Notes: generated by a model not told the origin, from the letters alone. A stretch of DNA of 64,000 bases from Apilactobacillus apinorum (GCF_001281175.1 NZ_KQ440395.1:207593-271592); one strand, 5' to 3'; positions 1 through 9,517 are shown, counted from the first letter of the stretch. Made by a program: numbers and translations.

Positions 1-928
1 AGAAGCAGAAGTCGACGTTGTATCAGATGGTGAAACTGTCGTAATTCCTGGGATCCTAGAACACATTGAAAGGGCCGGAATTCACTCTGGAGACTCAATG
101 GGCGTGTATCCACCACAAATTATGTCGGATAAAGTCCAAAAACAAATTGAAACTGCCGCAATCGAACTAGCAAAAACACTTAACACCAAAGGGTTAATGA
201 ACGTCCAATTCGTGATTCAAAACGAAACCGCGTACGTGATCGAAGTTAACCCAAGAGCTTCTCGAACCGTTCCATTCATGTCGAAGGTGGCCCACGTTCC
301 AATGGCCGACTTAGCAACCCGCATCATGGTCGGTGAAAAACTAGCCGACTTGGGATACACATCTGGTGTAGTTTATACAGCCAGTCGCATTAGCGTTAAA
401 TCACCAGTCTTTAGTTTCTCCAAGCTTCCACATGTCGATAACACATTGGGACCTGAAATGAAGTCTACCGGTGAAGCGATGGGATCAGATACTAGCTACG
501 CTAAAGCACTTTACAAGTCATTCATCGCATCTGGTATCAGCATTCCAACTTCTGGCAATGTCTTATTCACGGTATGCGATGAAGACAAACAAGAAGCACT
601 AGCTTTAGCAAAACGTTTCAGAAGATTAGGGTTCCAAATCAAAGCGACCCAAAAGACTCATCAATTCTTCAATGATAATGGGCTTGCGAACACCTTAATC
701 AACAAGTTTTCAGATAATCAAGACGACAATCCGGTTTCAGAACTATACAAGCAACACTTGAAATTAGTTGTGAACACGATTGACTCGACTGAAACCACAT
801 TTGATGATGAAGCTAAGATTCGTGCCGCTGCAATTGAAAACGCGGTGCCACTATTTACCGCCTTGGATACGGTCGCTTCATTATTAACCGTACTAGAAGA
901 TCAAACACTAACTGTAAACCCACTTTAG
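1..928 (+). CDS. carB: Carbamoyl-phosphate synthase large subunit, C-terminal part (5' end outside window)
   Basis: This is the C-terminal portion of the large subunit, which makes carbamoyl phosphate from glutamine-derived ammonia, bicarbonate and ATP for pyrimidine (and arginine) synthesis. The reading frame is already open at base 2, and the first visible residues (ISDG-like VSDGE, HIERAGIHSGDS, VYPPQ) are typical of the second ATP-grasp half. EVNPRASRTVPF follows, which lies in the metal/ATP-binding region. The last ~120 residues form the MGS-like allosteric domain, recognisable from the SGNVLFTV start, although its sequence is rather diverged. The stop is 9 bases before pyrD, and the pyrD ribosome binding site overlaps the carB stop, so the two are co-transcribed. 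The true start lies upstream of the window. Whether this copy belongs to a pyrimidine-specific or arginine-specific enzyme is decided by the adjacent pyrD in favour of pyrimidines. Confidence 0.95.
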   Translation, partial: EAEVDVVSDGETVVIPGILEHIERAGIHSGDSMGVYPPQIMSDKVQKQIETAAIELAKTLNTKGLMNVQFVIQNETAYVIEVNPRASRTVPFMSKVAHVPMADLATRIMVGEKLADLGYTSGVVYTASRISVKSPVFSFSKLPHVDNTLGPEMKSTGEAMGSDTSYAKALYKSFIASGISIPTSGNVLFTVCDEDKQEALALAKRFRRLGFQIKATQKTHQFFNDNGLANTLINKFSDNQDDNPVSELYKQHLKLVVNTIDSTETTFDDEAKIRAAAIENAVPLFTALDTVASLLTVLEDQTLTVNPL

Positions 929-937
929 GAGGACACC

Positions 938-1882
938 ATGTCAGTAGACTTATCAGCACAAATCGCCAATATGAAAGTGAACAACCTATTTTTAAATGCT
1001 TCTGGAATCCATTGTCAAACCGAAAAGGAATTAGATGACTTAATGCACGAACCAGTTTCTGGTGCGATGGTCACCAAGAGTATGACGCCACAAAGTCGTT
1101 TCGGAAATCCATTACCTAGATACTATCGCTTAGCGAACGGATCCATTAATTCAATGGGACTACCCAACGAAGGCTTTGATTACTACATGGATTATCTAAA
1201 AAATCATGAACAAATCAAACCGGTGATTGTGTCAGTTGCCGGCCGTTCCAAAGAAGAAGATTTGGAAATGTTGCACACCTTACAAGATGACGATAGCTAC
1301 CAAGGCTTGACCGAATTAAATTTATCTTGTCCGAACGTGATTGGTGAACCTCAAATGGCATATGATTTCCCAGCTGCGAATGACTTATTAAAAGAAGTTT
1401 TCAGTTTTTACAAGAAACCACTAGGCATTAAGTTGCCACCATACTTCGATTTAGTCCACTTTGACCAAATTGCTGAAGTGTTAAACCAATATCCATTGAG
1501 CCATGTGAATACCATCAATTCGATTGGAAATGGATTATGGATTGACGTTAACTCTGAAACAGTTGTCCTAAAACCAAAAGGTGGTTTTGGTGGAGTCGGT
1601 GGTTCAATGGTCCTACCAACCGCATTGGCGAACGTGCGCGGCTTACGTCAACGTTTGAATCCATCCATTAAGATTATCGGAACTGGTGGGGTCACTAACG
1701 GAAGGGATGCATTTGCTCACATCTTGTGTGGTGCTGAAATGGTCTCCATTGGAACACAGTTATACGAAGAAGGCTTGGGGACCTTTGAACGAGTTACGCG
1801 TGAATTCACCGATATTATGGAAGCAAAAGGCTACCAATCATTAGCCGACTTCCGTGGTAAATTAAAAGTGATTGAAGATTAA
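938..1882 (+). CDS. pyrD: Dihydroorotate dehydrogenase, class 1A (fumarate-type)
   Basis: This 314-residue cytosolic flavoenzyme oxidises dihydroorotate to orotate, the fourth step of UMP synthesis. The length and the NLSCPN segment (catalytic Cys at about residue 131) match class 1A enzymes of lactic acid bacteria, which use fumarate and act as homodimers without a PyrK subunit. No pyrK is seen nearby. Other family marks are NSMGLPN near residue 72 and the FMN phosphate-binding GTGGV near residue 250. The ATG is preceded by an AGGAGG site that overlaps the carB stop. The gene is followed directly by a strong terminator and closes the operon. Class 1B is the alternative, but the Cys context and lack of pyrK argue against it. 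Confidence 0.95.
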   Translation: MSVDLSAQIANMKVNNLFLNASGIHCQTEKELDDLMHEPVSGAMVTKSMTPQSRFGNPLPRYYRLANGSINSMGLPNEGFDYYMDYLKNHEQIKPVIVSVAGRSKEEDLEMLHTLQDDDSYQGLTELNLSCPNVIGEPQMAYDFPAANDLLKEVFSFYKKPLGIKLPPYFDLVHFDQIAEVLNQYPLSHVNTINSIGNGLWIDVNSETVVLKPKGGFGGVGGSMVLPTALANVRGLRQRLNPSIKIIGTGGVTNGRDAFAHILCGAEMVSIGTQLYEEGLGTFERVTREFTDIMEAKGYQSLADFRGKLKVIED

Positions 1883-1885
1883 CCT

Positions 1886-1917
1886 AAAAAGACGTGTTGT
1901 TAACACGTCTTTTTTTA
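1886..1917 (+). terminator. Rho-independent terminator of the carB-pyrD operon
   Basis: AAAGACGTGTT and AACACGTCTTT form a perfect hairpin just after the pyrD stop, followed by a run of T. Confidence 0.9.
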
Positions 1918-2010
1918 TTGTTTAAGATTTAGTAAGGATTATAGTTGCCACCGTGCAGAATAACCATTTTGTGATAGGATAAAAAGAAAAAGACAAGCGG
2001 GGCAAAGACA

Positions 2011-2673
2011 ATGAAGAAAAAATTGTATACAGCAACTTGGGTGACCTTGCTGGTGGTCGGGGTATTCTTAATCTCGCTACCATGGTTAGAAAATAGCGCG
2101 ATTAAATATTTAACTAATAGTGAAATGAACGGTCGCATTGCGGCGACCGCTAAGGATAAGAACGCTAACTTTGATTTTAAAAAAATTGAAAGTGTTTCTG
2201 CATCTTCAATTTCCAAGGCAATTCTAAACGGTAAAAAGCAACAAATGATTGGTAAAATCGCCATTCCTTCCGTCAAAATTAGTCTACCCTTGTACTATGG
2301 ATTGAATAATCAAGAACTTTTATCCGGTGCTGGAACAATGAAAGCTGATCAAAAATTGGGTGAAGGTAACTTCGCGGTTGCTGGTCATCATATGAGTAAT
2401 GGTAAAATCTTGTTTGGACCATTGCATAAGGTCAAAAAGAACACTGCAGTCTACTTTACAGACGGGAAAAATCGTTATACTTATCGAGTTTCATTTGTTA
2501 AAACTATTAGTCAATATGATGTTCACTATGTAACGGATACTTATAAGTCGCCAGTAGTAACTTTAATTACATGTTCCAGTGGAACATTGAACGAACCAAA
2601 TCGTACTTTAGTGGTGGCAAAATTAGCTTCAGTGCAAAAATTAAGTAATCAAAACGCAAAGGTATTTAATTAA
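2011..2673 (+). CDS. srtA: Sortase (class A-like), wall-anchoring transpeptidase
   Basis: This membrane-tethered cysteine transpeptidase cuts LPXTG sorting signals between Thr and Gly and joins the protein to cell-wall precursors. It is 220 aa, with one N-terminal membrane segment at about residues 7-24 (N-in, extracellular C-terminal domain), as in class A sortases. The catalytic set is visible: His126 in AGHH, Cys188 in TLITCSS, and Arg198 in PNRTLVV. It sits upstream of two LPQTG proteins (3358-5277 and 5428-7104), its likely substrates. Start codon choice is supported by the hydrophobic N-terminus beginning immediately (MKKKLYTATW); the ribosome binding site is weak (AGCGGGG). It is monocistronic with its own terminator. 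The gene symbol rests on class A features; this may be the housekeeping enzyme or a locus-specific one. Confidence 0.92.
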   Translation: MKKKLYTATWVTLLVVGVFLISLPWLENSAIKYLTNSEMNGRIAATAKDKNANFDFKKIESVSASSISKAILNGKKQQMIGKIAIPSVKISLPLYYGLNNQELLSGAGTMKADQKLGEGNFAVAGHHMSNGKILFGPLHKVKKNTAVYFTDGKNRYTYRVSFVKTISQYDVHYVTDTYKSPVVTLITCSSGTLNEPNRTLVVAKLASVQKLSNQNAKVFN

Positions 2674-2677
2674 AACG

Positions 2678-2706
2678 AAAAGACAGCTAAGAGCTGTCTT
2701 TTTTAT
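2678..2706 (+). terminator. Terminator after the sortase gene
   Basis: AAAAGACAGCT and AGCTGTCTTTT form a hairpin with a short loop, followed by a T-rich tail, immediately after the stop codon. Confidence 0.85.
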
Positions 2707-2730
2707 TTTATAATGTAGTAATTAGTTAAT

Positions 2731-2785
2731 TATAATGATATTATGTATTTAATTTTATGTGTTAGGAATGACTATTGTCATTCCT
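2731..2785 (+). promoter_or_regulatory. Putative -10 box and 9-bp perfect hairpin upstream of the small SLAP-like gene
   Basis: A TATAAT at 2731-2736 could be the -10 of the 2838 gene; its -35 is poor. About 28 bases downstream, AGGAATGAC (2764-2772) and GTCATTCCT (2777-2785) form a perfect 9-bp inverted repeat around a TATT loop. No T-tract follows, so it is unlikely to be a terminator. Its place between the putative -10 and the start codon suits an operator or a leader-RNA hairpin. Function is inference. Confidence 0.4.
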
Positions 2786-2837
2786 TCGATAAAGTAATAA
2801 ATTATATCTCAATGAAAATAAATAAGGAGGGATATTA

Positions 2838-3185
2838 GTGAACAATAAAAAAATCATCACAGCAATTGCAGCATTTAGTTTTATTTCTTTAGCTGGAATT
2901 ACTTCATTTAATCGAATTTCACCGTTGGTTAAGGCAGCTAGTCATAGTAAAATTAACCATCGTCGCTTTAAAAAACAAGGAAAACATGTATATATTGTTC
3001 AGGTATCTAATAGCAATGCTTATGCATATTGCACTCCTAGTACAAAAAATAAACGAGGGCGTATCTACGTTTCTAAACATACCCGTTTACACGTTTATAA
3101 CACGGTAAAGAAGAATAATAAGACTTTTTATGAAATTAAAAGTCACCGCTATATTCAATCAACAAACGTCAATGTATTAGAATAA
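2838..3185 (+). CDS. Small secreted protein with a single SLAP-like wall-binding domain
   Basis: This encodes a 115-aa protein starting with GTG at 2838, chosen because an AAGGAGGG site lies 7-8 bases upstream. It has a signal peptide at about residues 1-33 (charged start, hydrophobic core IITAIAAFSFISLAGI, cut near VKAAS). The mature part is very basic (many His, Lys, Arg). It ends in the pattern FYEIKSHRYIQSTNV, which resembles the surface-layer SLAP domain of lactobacilli (a tyrosine-rich strand, then 'yI.a.nv'). The same type of ending, doubled and longer, closes the giant proteins at 15000 and 31701. Probable role: a secreted wall-binding protein held by charge to wall polymers. There is no enzyme domain, and the single Cys at about residue 65 is unusual for a secreted protein in these bacteria. 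The domain assignment is by eye. Confidence 0.75.
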   Translation: MNNKKIITAIAAFSFISLAGITSFNRISPLVKAASHSKINHRRFKKQGKHVYIVQVSNSNAYAYCTPSTKNKRGRIYVSKHTRLHVYNTVKKNNKTFYEIKSHRYIQSTNVNVLE

Positions 3186-3193
3186 ATAATCAA

Positions 3194-3224
3194 AAAAAGA
3201 CAGCCTAGAAAGCTGTCTTTTTGA
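3194..3224 (+). terminator. Terminator after the small SLAP-like gene
   Basis: AAAAGACAGC and GCTGTCTTTTT pair in a hairpin, followed by T residues. The stem resembles those after the sortase and the first LPQTG gene (GACAGC core). Confidence 0.85.
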
Positions 3225-3240
3225 GTATTTGTATACTATC

Positions 3241-3280
3241 AATTAAGACATCTTTACCTTGTGTAAGTTTTTGTTAAAGC
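3241..3280 (+). promoter_or_regulatory. Upstream element shared with the second LPQTG gene
   Basis: A 31-base stretch beginning AATTAAGA, continuing CTTTAC and ending TGTAAGTTTT matches the one at 5324-5354 at 27 of 31 positions. It lies about 117 bases before the 3358 start. The TGTAAG...TTGTTAA part looks like a direct-repeat site of an OmpR-family response regulator, but this is inference. A shared TTCCCTATT also follows in both upstream regions. Confidence 0.45.
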
Positions 3281-3357
3281 TTGTCGAGACTGGTTTTAAA
3301 ATGATTTTTTCTGCTGTATCATTTCCCTATTGAATAAACAAATTGGGGTGAAACGAT

Positions 3358-5277
3358 ATGAAAAAAGATTTAATTAAGACTAACGAAAAAAAGAAACTTA
3401 GAAAAGTTAAGAAAAATTGGATCGTGGTTGCAGCGGCAACATTTGCCGTTCTTGGAACAGGTGCATTATTACAAAGTAAATCAGTTAATGCATTTGCTGA
3501 CACTACTACTGTGGCTCAATCATCAGCAGAAACCAGTACACCTTCTGTAACTTCAGCTGCTTCAGATACTGCAATTCAAAGTAGTGCTGCGTCATCTATT
3601 GCTGGAAGCACACAAAGTAGTCAATCTTCATCAAGTGCAACTGCTAGTTCAGCTGCTAGTGCTACTAGTGAAAGTAACAGCACTGCATCAAATGCTACTA
3701 ATGTGGAACAATTAAAGTGGGGAACCGCTAATGCAACTTATGACAAAGATACAAAGACTTTAATTGTTAATAGTGGAGACAACAACACAGTTGGGGTGCT
3801 TCCGCAAGACGGTACTTCTGGTGACATTAATTTTAAATCTGAAGTTGAAAAATTAGTAATTGCTAAGCCGGTCAAATTATCAGCTAATGCGCAATGGGTT
3901 TTTGGTAACTTCACTAATTTAAAGGATATTGAAGGCCTATCTAATGTGGACGCTTCTGATGCTGTCTACATGGATGGATTATTCTCACAAGACAAATATT
4001 TAACAAGCATTGATATTTCAAATTGGAATACTTCAAAAGTTGTTTCAATGAATAGTATGTTTGATGGAACTAAGTCTGTTCAAACAATTAACTTAACAGG
4101 AATTGATACTAGTAAAGTGCAAAGTATGTATGCAATGTTTGCTCATAACTACTCACTAACTAATGTAATTGGTATCAATAACCTAAACTACAGTAGTGTT
4201 ACTGATATGAAATATTGGTTTGCTGAAGATAGATCACTAACTAAGTTAGATTTATCTGGAGTTTATGCTCCTAATGTTACTGATATTGATTTTATGTTTT
4301 TAAATACTATTAGTTTAACTTCACTAAATATGTCGAAGTTCAGTACTCAAAATGTAACTAGTGGGAAAGCTTTTTGGTTTATAACAGAAGATCCTGAATT
4401 TAATTTTACTAACCGTAATAATCCTAGCGCTATGGTAAGTCGTTTGGTTTCGTTTATTGTGGGACCTAACTTTGATACTTACAAAATTTTATTTCAAAGC
4501 TTCGGTGGTAACCGTAAGTCAGTTAAAATTGGTAGTGATGGACTGTTAAATCAGGTCGACTCTAATGAATATAGTTTGGATTTGGATAATAATACAACCT
4601 ATTATCCTGATTCAATAAAGCAAGAAGCTACTTTGCTATGGCGCGGTAAGTTAATTAAATTTATTGATGTTGGTACCGGTCAACAAGTTGGTACAACATT
4701 AGTTGCTCAAGGACTAGTGGGTCAACCAACCCAAGTTCCTTTGCCTGACGGATATCAATTAATTGATGAAAACGGGAATATTGTTAATTTTGAACAAAGT
4801 GATAGTTTAGATACGACCCAAGTAATTAGGGTGGGAAGACCAATAAGATTTACTATTAATTTGGTAGATTCAGATAACAACGTTGTTGCTACTAGAACTG
4901 TTGATGGAACGCTTGGACAATCATTTGATGCTAGTTCGTTATTACCTAGTGGCTATCACTTCACTTATGGTAGCACCGTTACGCCAAGTGAAAATGGACA
5001 AACTATTAATATCTCTGTGGATCAAGATACATTGATTGATAACCATCAAAATAATAATGGAAAGCCTGATAAAGAAAAACCAATTATTGACAACCATAAA
5101 AATAATTCTGGAAAATCAACTAAGCATTCTAGTCAAAATAATAGTACTCAATATAAAGATGCTGATAAGTTACCACAAACAGGTAGCCAATCAACTTTAG
5201 TTGCACAATTGTTAGGTTTACTACTAATAGTTCTTTCGTTAGGATTAGTTTCATTACGTAAATTTAATTACAAATAA
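3358..5277 (+). CDS. LPXTG-anchored BspA-type leucine-rich repeat surface protein with MucBP-like domains
   Basis: This 639-aa cell-wall protein begins with a long signal peptide (residues 1-47) with a charged NEKKKLRKVKKNW segment, then a hydrophobic core and a cut near AFA/DT. A Ser/Ala/Thr-rich stalk covers about 50-118. Residues ~150-335 carry BspA/DUF285 repeats, seen as ISNWNTSKV..M..MF and similar lines (TSKVQSMYAMF, SSVTDMKYWF). Residues ~420-560 hold two beta domains like MucBP/Mub-B2 (KFIDVGTGQQVG and INLVDSDNNVVA openings), a type linked to mucin or glycan binding. A wall-spanning linker repeats ID(N)HxNNxGK. The end is a standard sorting signal: LPQTG at 605-609, a hydrophobic segment, and RKFNYK. 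GGGGTG lies 7 bases before the ATG. The sortase at 2011 is the probable anchor enzyme. Ligand unknown; adhesion is inferred. Confidence 0.9.
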   Translation: MKKDLIKTNEKKKLRKVKKNWIVVAAATFAVLGTGALLQSKSVNAFADTTTVAQSSAETSTPSVTSAASDTAIQSSAASSIAGSTQSSQSSSSATASSAASATSESNSTASNATNVEQLKWGTANATYDKDTKTLIVNSGDNNTVGVLPQDGTSGDINFKSEVEKLVIAKPVKLSANAQWVFGNFTNLKDIEGLSNVDASDAVYMDGLFSQDKYLTSIDISNWNTSKVVSMNSMFDGTKSVQTINLTGIDTSKVQSMYAMFAHNYSLTNVIGINNLNYSSVTDMKYWFAEDRSLTKLDLSGVYAPNVTDIDFMFLNTISLTSLNMSKFSTQNVTSGKAFWFITEDPEFNFTNRNNPSAMVSRLVSFIVGPNFDTYKILFQSFGGNRKSVKIGSDGLLNQVDSNEYSLDLDNNTTYYPDSIKQEATLLWRGKLIKFIDVGTGQQVGTTLVAQGLVGQPTQVPLPDGYQLIDENGNIVNFEQSDSLDTTQVIRVGRPIRFTINLVDSDNNVVATRTVDGTLGQSFDASSLLPSGYHFTYGSTVTPSENGQTINISVDQDTLIDNHQNNNGKPDKEKPIIDNHKNNSGKSTKHSSQNNSTQYKDADKLPQTGSQSTLVAQLLGLLLIVLSLGLVSLRKFNYK

Positions 5278-5280
5278 TTA

Positions 5281-5308
5281 GAAGACAGCCGAACGGCTGT
5301 CTTTTTTG
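5281..5308 (+). terminator. Terminator after the first LPQTG gene
   Basis: AAGACAGCC and GGCTGTCTT pair around GAAC, followed by a T run. Confidence 0.88.
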
Positions 5309-5323
5309 CAGTTTGGTGTCAAA

Positions 5324-5369
5324 AATTAAGAAACCTTTACTTTTTGTAAGTTTTGTTTAATTCCCTATT
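5324..5369 (+). promoter_or_regulatory. Upstream element shared with the first LPQTG gene
   Basis: This is the second copy of the element described at 3241 (27 of 31 bases identical over 5324-5354), with TTCCCTATT ending at 5369. It lies about 100 bases before the start at 5428. Conservation beyond the coding region between the two paralogs points to a common regulator or to recent duplication including the promoter. Confidence 0.45.
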
Positions 5370-5427
5370 TTAAGTATTTATTTTAGGATAATATGTTCTT
5401 GTTGAGATATATAAGAGGTGAATGAAC

Positions 5428-7104
5428 ATGAACCAAGATTTCAAAAAGACAAATGAAAAAAAGACATTAAGAAAAGTAAAGAAAAACTGGGTTGTAATGG
5501 CGGTGGCGACCTTTGTGCTAACTGGGGGTGCATCAGTACTTGGTACTCACTTTGTCACAGCGGAAGCTAGTGATACTACTCAAACGACTACAACAAATTC
5601 TTCAGATATTTCAGAAGTTCAAGCTACTGGCCAATGGGGGACTGTTAACTTCACTTTCACTAAAGATGGAACTCTAACTTTGAATGGGAATGGGATATTA
5701 TCCATGAATTTCCCATCCAATGTGAGCAAAGATGCAGTTACTAAAATAGTGTTTAATAACACTGTTAAATTACCTAGGGATTCAACTAGATTGTTGGGTG
5801 ATTTTCATAACTTAAAGGAATTCGTCGGCTTAGATAAAGTCGATGCATCTGATTTGGAAATAGCTGGTGGCCTATTTGTAGAAGACCACAGTATTGAATC
5901 GATTGACATCAGTTCATGGAATACTTCTAAGTTAACTTATGCTTTGGAAATGTTTGCTGGTGATCACATGATTAAAACAATTAATTTAACAGGAATAGAC
6001 ACTAGTAATGTTACTAACATGCAAGAAATGTTTGCTCACAGTTACAACTTAACTAACATCATTGGGTTAAATGGTTTGGATGTTTCTAATGTGACAAATT
6101 TTGATTACTTTGTCGCATGGGATGTTTCGCTACCAAGCATAGACATTTCTAACTTTAAGACGGTTAATAATCCAAGTTTGTCCTATATGTTTTATGCAAC
6201 CCCTAATCTTCAAAGTATTAATATTGTAGGTTTTTCCAACTCTGGATCTGATAATACTAGAAGTTTTGATTTACAACCTAATGGCAAAGATGAAGGATAT
6301 CCAACTAATATTGATGATGGGAAGCGTCAATTAACTAGCATTTTAATTGGACCTAACATGGACTTATCTAAAATGGGATTCCAAAGTTCAGTTAGTGATA
6401 TGAACTACTACAAATTAGTAAATGGACAAGCGGTATTAAACGATTCCAATAGGCCAGCATCATCTAATTGGGTAGCGTCAGTTATCAAGGTAGTAGACCG
6501 TGATCATCCGGATCAAGTGTTTTCAACATTACTATTCCAAGGAGTTCCTGGAAGCAGTGTTAATGTAAATATACCTTCTGGATATGGTCTTGATAAAAGC
6601 AGTACACAAACTATTACTTTGGGTAACCAAGCTATTCAAGATGCTGAAGTTAAGGTTTATAAACCAGGGACAGAACCAGATTCTAACAGTTCCTCCAACA
6701 GTTCAGAGGAATCTAGCAGTGCACAAAGTAGTGCTTCATCAAGCCAAAGTAGCTCTGCATCATCTAGCATTACAAGTTCATCAGAAAGCGCTACCTCATC
6801 AATTACTACAAGCGGTAGTTCAGCATCGTCAAACGAAAGCAGTGCACAAAGTAGTGCTTCATCATCTGATGGCGCAATTGATGATCACAACAATAACACT
6901 GGAAAACCAACTACAGATACTAATAAGCACCACCAATCAGGTCATACGACTAACTCAACCGCTAATGTCAACATCAACCACCAAGACGAATTACCACAAA
7001 CTGGTCAACGTTCAACTAAAGCAGCCGAAATCTTCGGATTAATTTTAATCGTTTTATCATTAGGATTAGTGGCAATTCATCGTCATGACCACCATAAGAG
7101 ATAA
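5428..7104 (+). CDS. LPXTG-anchored BspA-type surface protein, paralog of the preceding gene
   Basis: This 558-aa wall protein is a shorter relative of the 3358 product. The start at 5428 is preferred over an in-frame ATG at 5422, because AGAGGTG ends 7 bases before 5428 and only one base before 5422. The signal peptide (about 1-47) has NEKKTLRKVKKNWVV and a cut near AEA/SD. BspA/DUF285 repeats occupy about 115-265 (ISSWNTSKL, TSNVTNMQEMF). One MucBP-like beta domain (VIKVVDRDHPDQVF) follows near 350-415, against two in the paralog. A Ser-rich stalk with repeated SSSAQSSASS lies at about 420-475. The linker IDDHNNNTGKP matches the paralog. LPQTG is at 522-526, followed by a hydrophobic segment and a basic His-rich tail. 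Predicted substrate of the upstream sortase. Adhesive role is inferred from domain types. Confidence 0.9.
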   Translation: MNQDFKKTNEKKTLRKVKKNWVVMAVATFVLTGGASVLGTHFVTAEASDTTQTTTTNSSDISEVQATGQWGTVNFTFTKDGTLTLNGNGILSMNFPSNVSKDAVTKIVFNNTVKLPRDSTRLLGDFHNLKEFVGLDKVDASDLEIAGGLFVEDHSIESIDISSWNTSKLTYALEMFAGDHMIKTINLTGIDTSNVTNMQEMFAHSYNLTNIIGLNGLDVSNVTNFDYFVAWDVSLPSIDISNFKTVNNPSLSYMFYATPNLQSINIVGFSNSGSDNTRSFDLQPNGKDEGYPTNIDDGKRQLTSILIGPNMDLSKMGFQSSVSDMNYYKLVNGQAVLNDSNRPASSNWVASVIKVVDRDHPDQVFSTLLFQGVPGSSVNVNIPSGYGLDKSSTQTITLGNQAIQDAEVKVYKPGTEPDSNSSSNSSEESSSAQSSASSSQSSSASSSITSSSESATSSITTSGSSASSNESSAQSSASSSDGAIDDHNNNTGKPTTDTNKHHQSGHTTNSTANVNINHQDELPQTGQRSTKAAEIFGLILIVLSLGLVAIHRHDHHKR

Positions 7105-7106
7105 AC

Positions 7107-7141
7107 AAAAAAGCCTAACTTAATAGAGTTAGGCTTTTTCT
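7107..7141. terminator. Bidirectional terminator between the LPQTG gene and guaC
   Basis: AAAAAGCCTAACT and AGTTAGGCTTTTT pair perfectly with a short loop. A-tract and T-tract on both sides let it serve the plus-strand gene ending at 7104 and guaC ending at 7148 on the minus strand. Confidence 0.9.
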
Positions 7142-7147
7142 TATATA

Positions 7148-8113
7148 TTAAGATTCATCAATGCTATCTAATAGAACGTAGTTAACTTTGCGAAGTGACA
7201 TCAGGTCTTTTCCACCAGCGTAAGAAATAGATGATTGTAAATCTTCCTTCATTTCTAGTAAGGTTTCAGCAATGTTTCCCTTGAATGGGATTAATAATTG
7301 ACGACCTTCAACGTTATGGTGTTCACCTTTTTGCTTAGCAGAAGCTGACCCCCAGTATTGTTTGAACTTCTTACCGTTCTTTTCAACGATTTCACCAGGT
7401 GATTCGACGTGACCAGCGAATACTGAACCAATCATCATCATGGTAGCACCAAAACGAATTGACTTAGCTAAATCACCGTTAGTACGGATACCACCGTCAG
7501 CAATCATGGGCTTAGTAGCAGCTTTTGAACACCATTTAAGTGCTGAAAGTTGCCAACCACCAGTACCAAAACCAGTCTTGTACTTAGTGATACATGCCTT
7601 ACCAGGTCCGATTCCAATCTTAGTTGCATCGGCACCAGCGTTTTCGATTTCACGAACCGCATCAGGGGTACCTAAGTTGCCAACAATTAGGAAAGTTTCT
7701 GGAATCACTTTCTTGATGTGTTTGATCATTTGAATTACGAATTCTGAATGACCATGCGCAACGTCGATAGTTGTGTATTCAGGAATTTCGTTAGCTTCCT
7801 TTAATTCGTTAATGAAGTCATATTCGCTATCTTTGATACCAACACTAATTGAAGCGAATAAACCTTTTTTGTGCATGCTCTTAACGAAGTCTAAACGTTG
7901 TTCTGGTTGGAATCTGTGCATTACGTAGAAGTAGTCATGTTCAGCCATCCAAGTAGCTAGATTTTCGTCCATTACGGTTTCCATGTTAGCAGGCACGATG
8001 GGTAATTGGAATTTACGAGGACCAAATTGAACTGAAGTATCAGCTTCACTACGGCTTTTAATAATACATTTCTCAGGCAATAATTGGACATTATGGTAAT
8101 CAAAAGTTTTCAT
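7148..8113 (-). CDS. guaC: GMP reductase
   Basis: This 321-residue cytosolic enzyme reduces GMP to IMP with NADPH, returning guanine nucleotides to the IMP branch point. It has the IMPDH/GMPR barrel with the catalytic loop GPGKACITK (Cys at about 174), IADGGIR near 205, and [10 protein letters not shown] near 41. There is no CBS pair, and the length matches Firmicute-type GMP reductase rather than IMP dehydrogenase (about 490 aa). It follows purA by 18 bases on the same strand, with an A/G-rich site (AGTGAGGTTATAAT) before its ATG. The pair therefore forms a two-gene operon that balances adenine and guanine nucleotides. It ends at the bidirectional terminator at 7107-7141. Control is probably by the PurR-type boxes upstream of purA. 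Confidence 0.94.
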   Translation of the reverse strand: MKTFDYHNVQLLPEKCIIKSRSEADTSVQFGPRKFQLPIVPANMETVMDENLATWMAEHDYFYVMHRFQPEQRLDFVKSMHKKGLFASISVGIKDSEYDFINELKEANEIPEYTTIDVAHGHSEFVIQMIKHIKKVIPETFLIVGNLGTPDAVREIENAGADATKIGIGPGKACITKYKTGFGTGGWQLSALKWCSKAATKPMIADGGIRTNGDLAKSIRFGATMMMIGSVFAGHVESPGEIVEKNGKKFKQYWGSASAKQKGEHHNVEGRQLLIPFKGNIAETLLEMKEDLQSSISYAGGKDLMSLRKVNYVLLDSIDES

Positions 8114-8131
8114 TATTATAACCTCACTTTA

Positions 8132-9517
<1,386 letters not shown>

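Noticed and set aside
1929-2276. Minus-strand open frame overlapping the sortase gene
   Set aside because: It is antisense to a well-supported sortase, has no family features and no ribosome binding site.
6584-7042. Plus-strand open frame inside the second LPQTG gene
   Set aside because: It is a frame-shifted reading of the Ser-rich stalk. The composition (His/Leu/Val/Gln runs) is that of a shadow.
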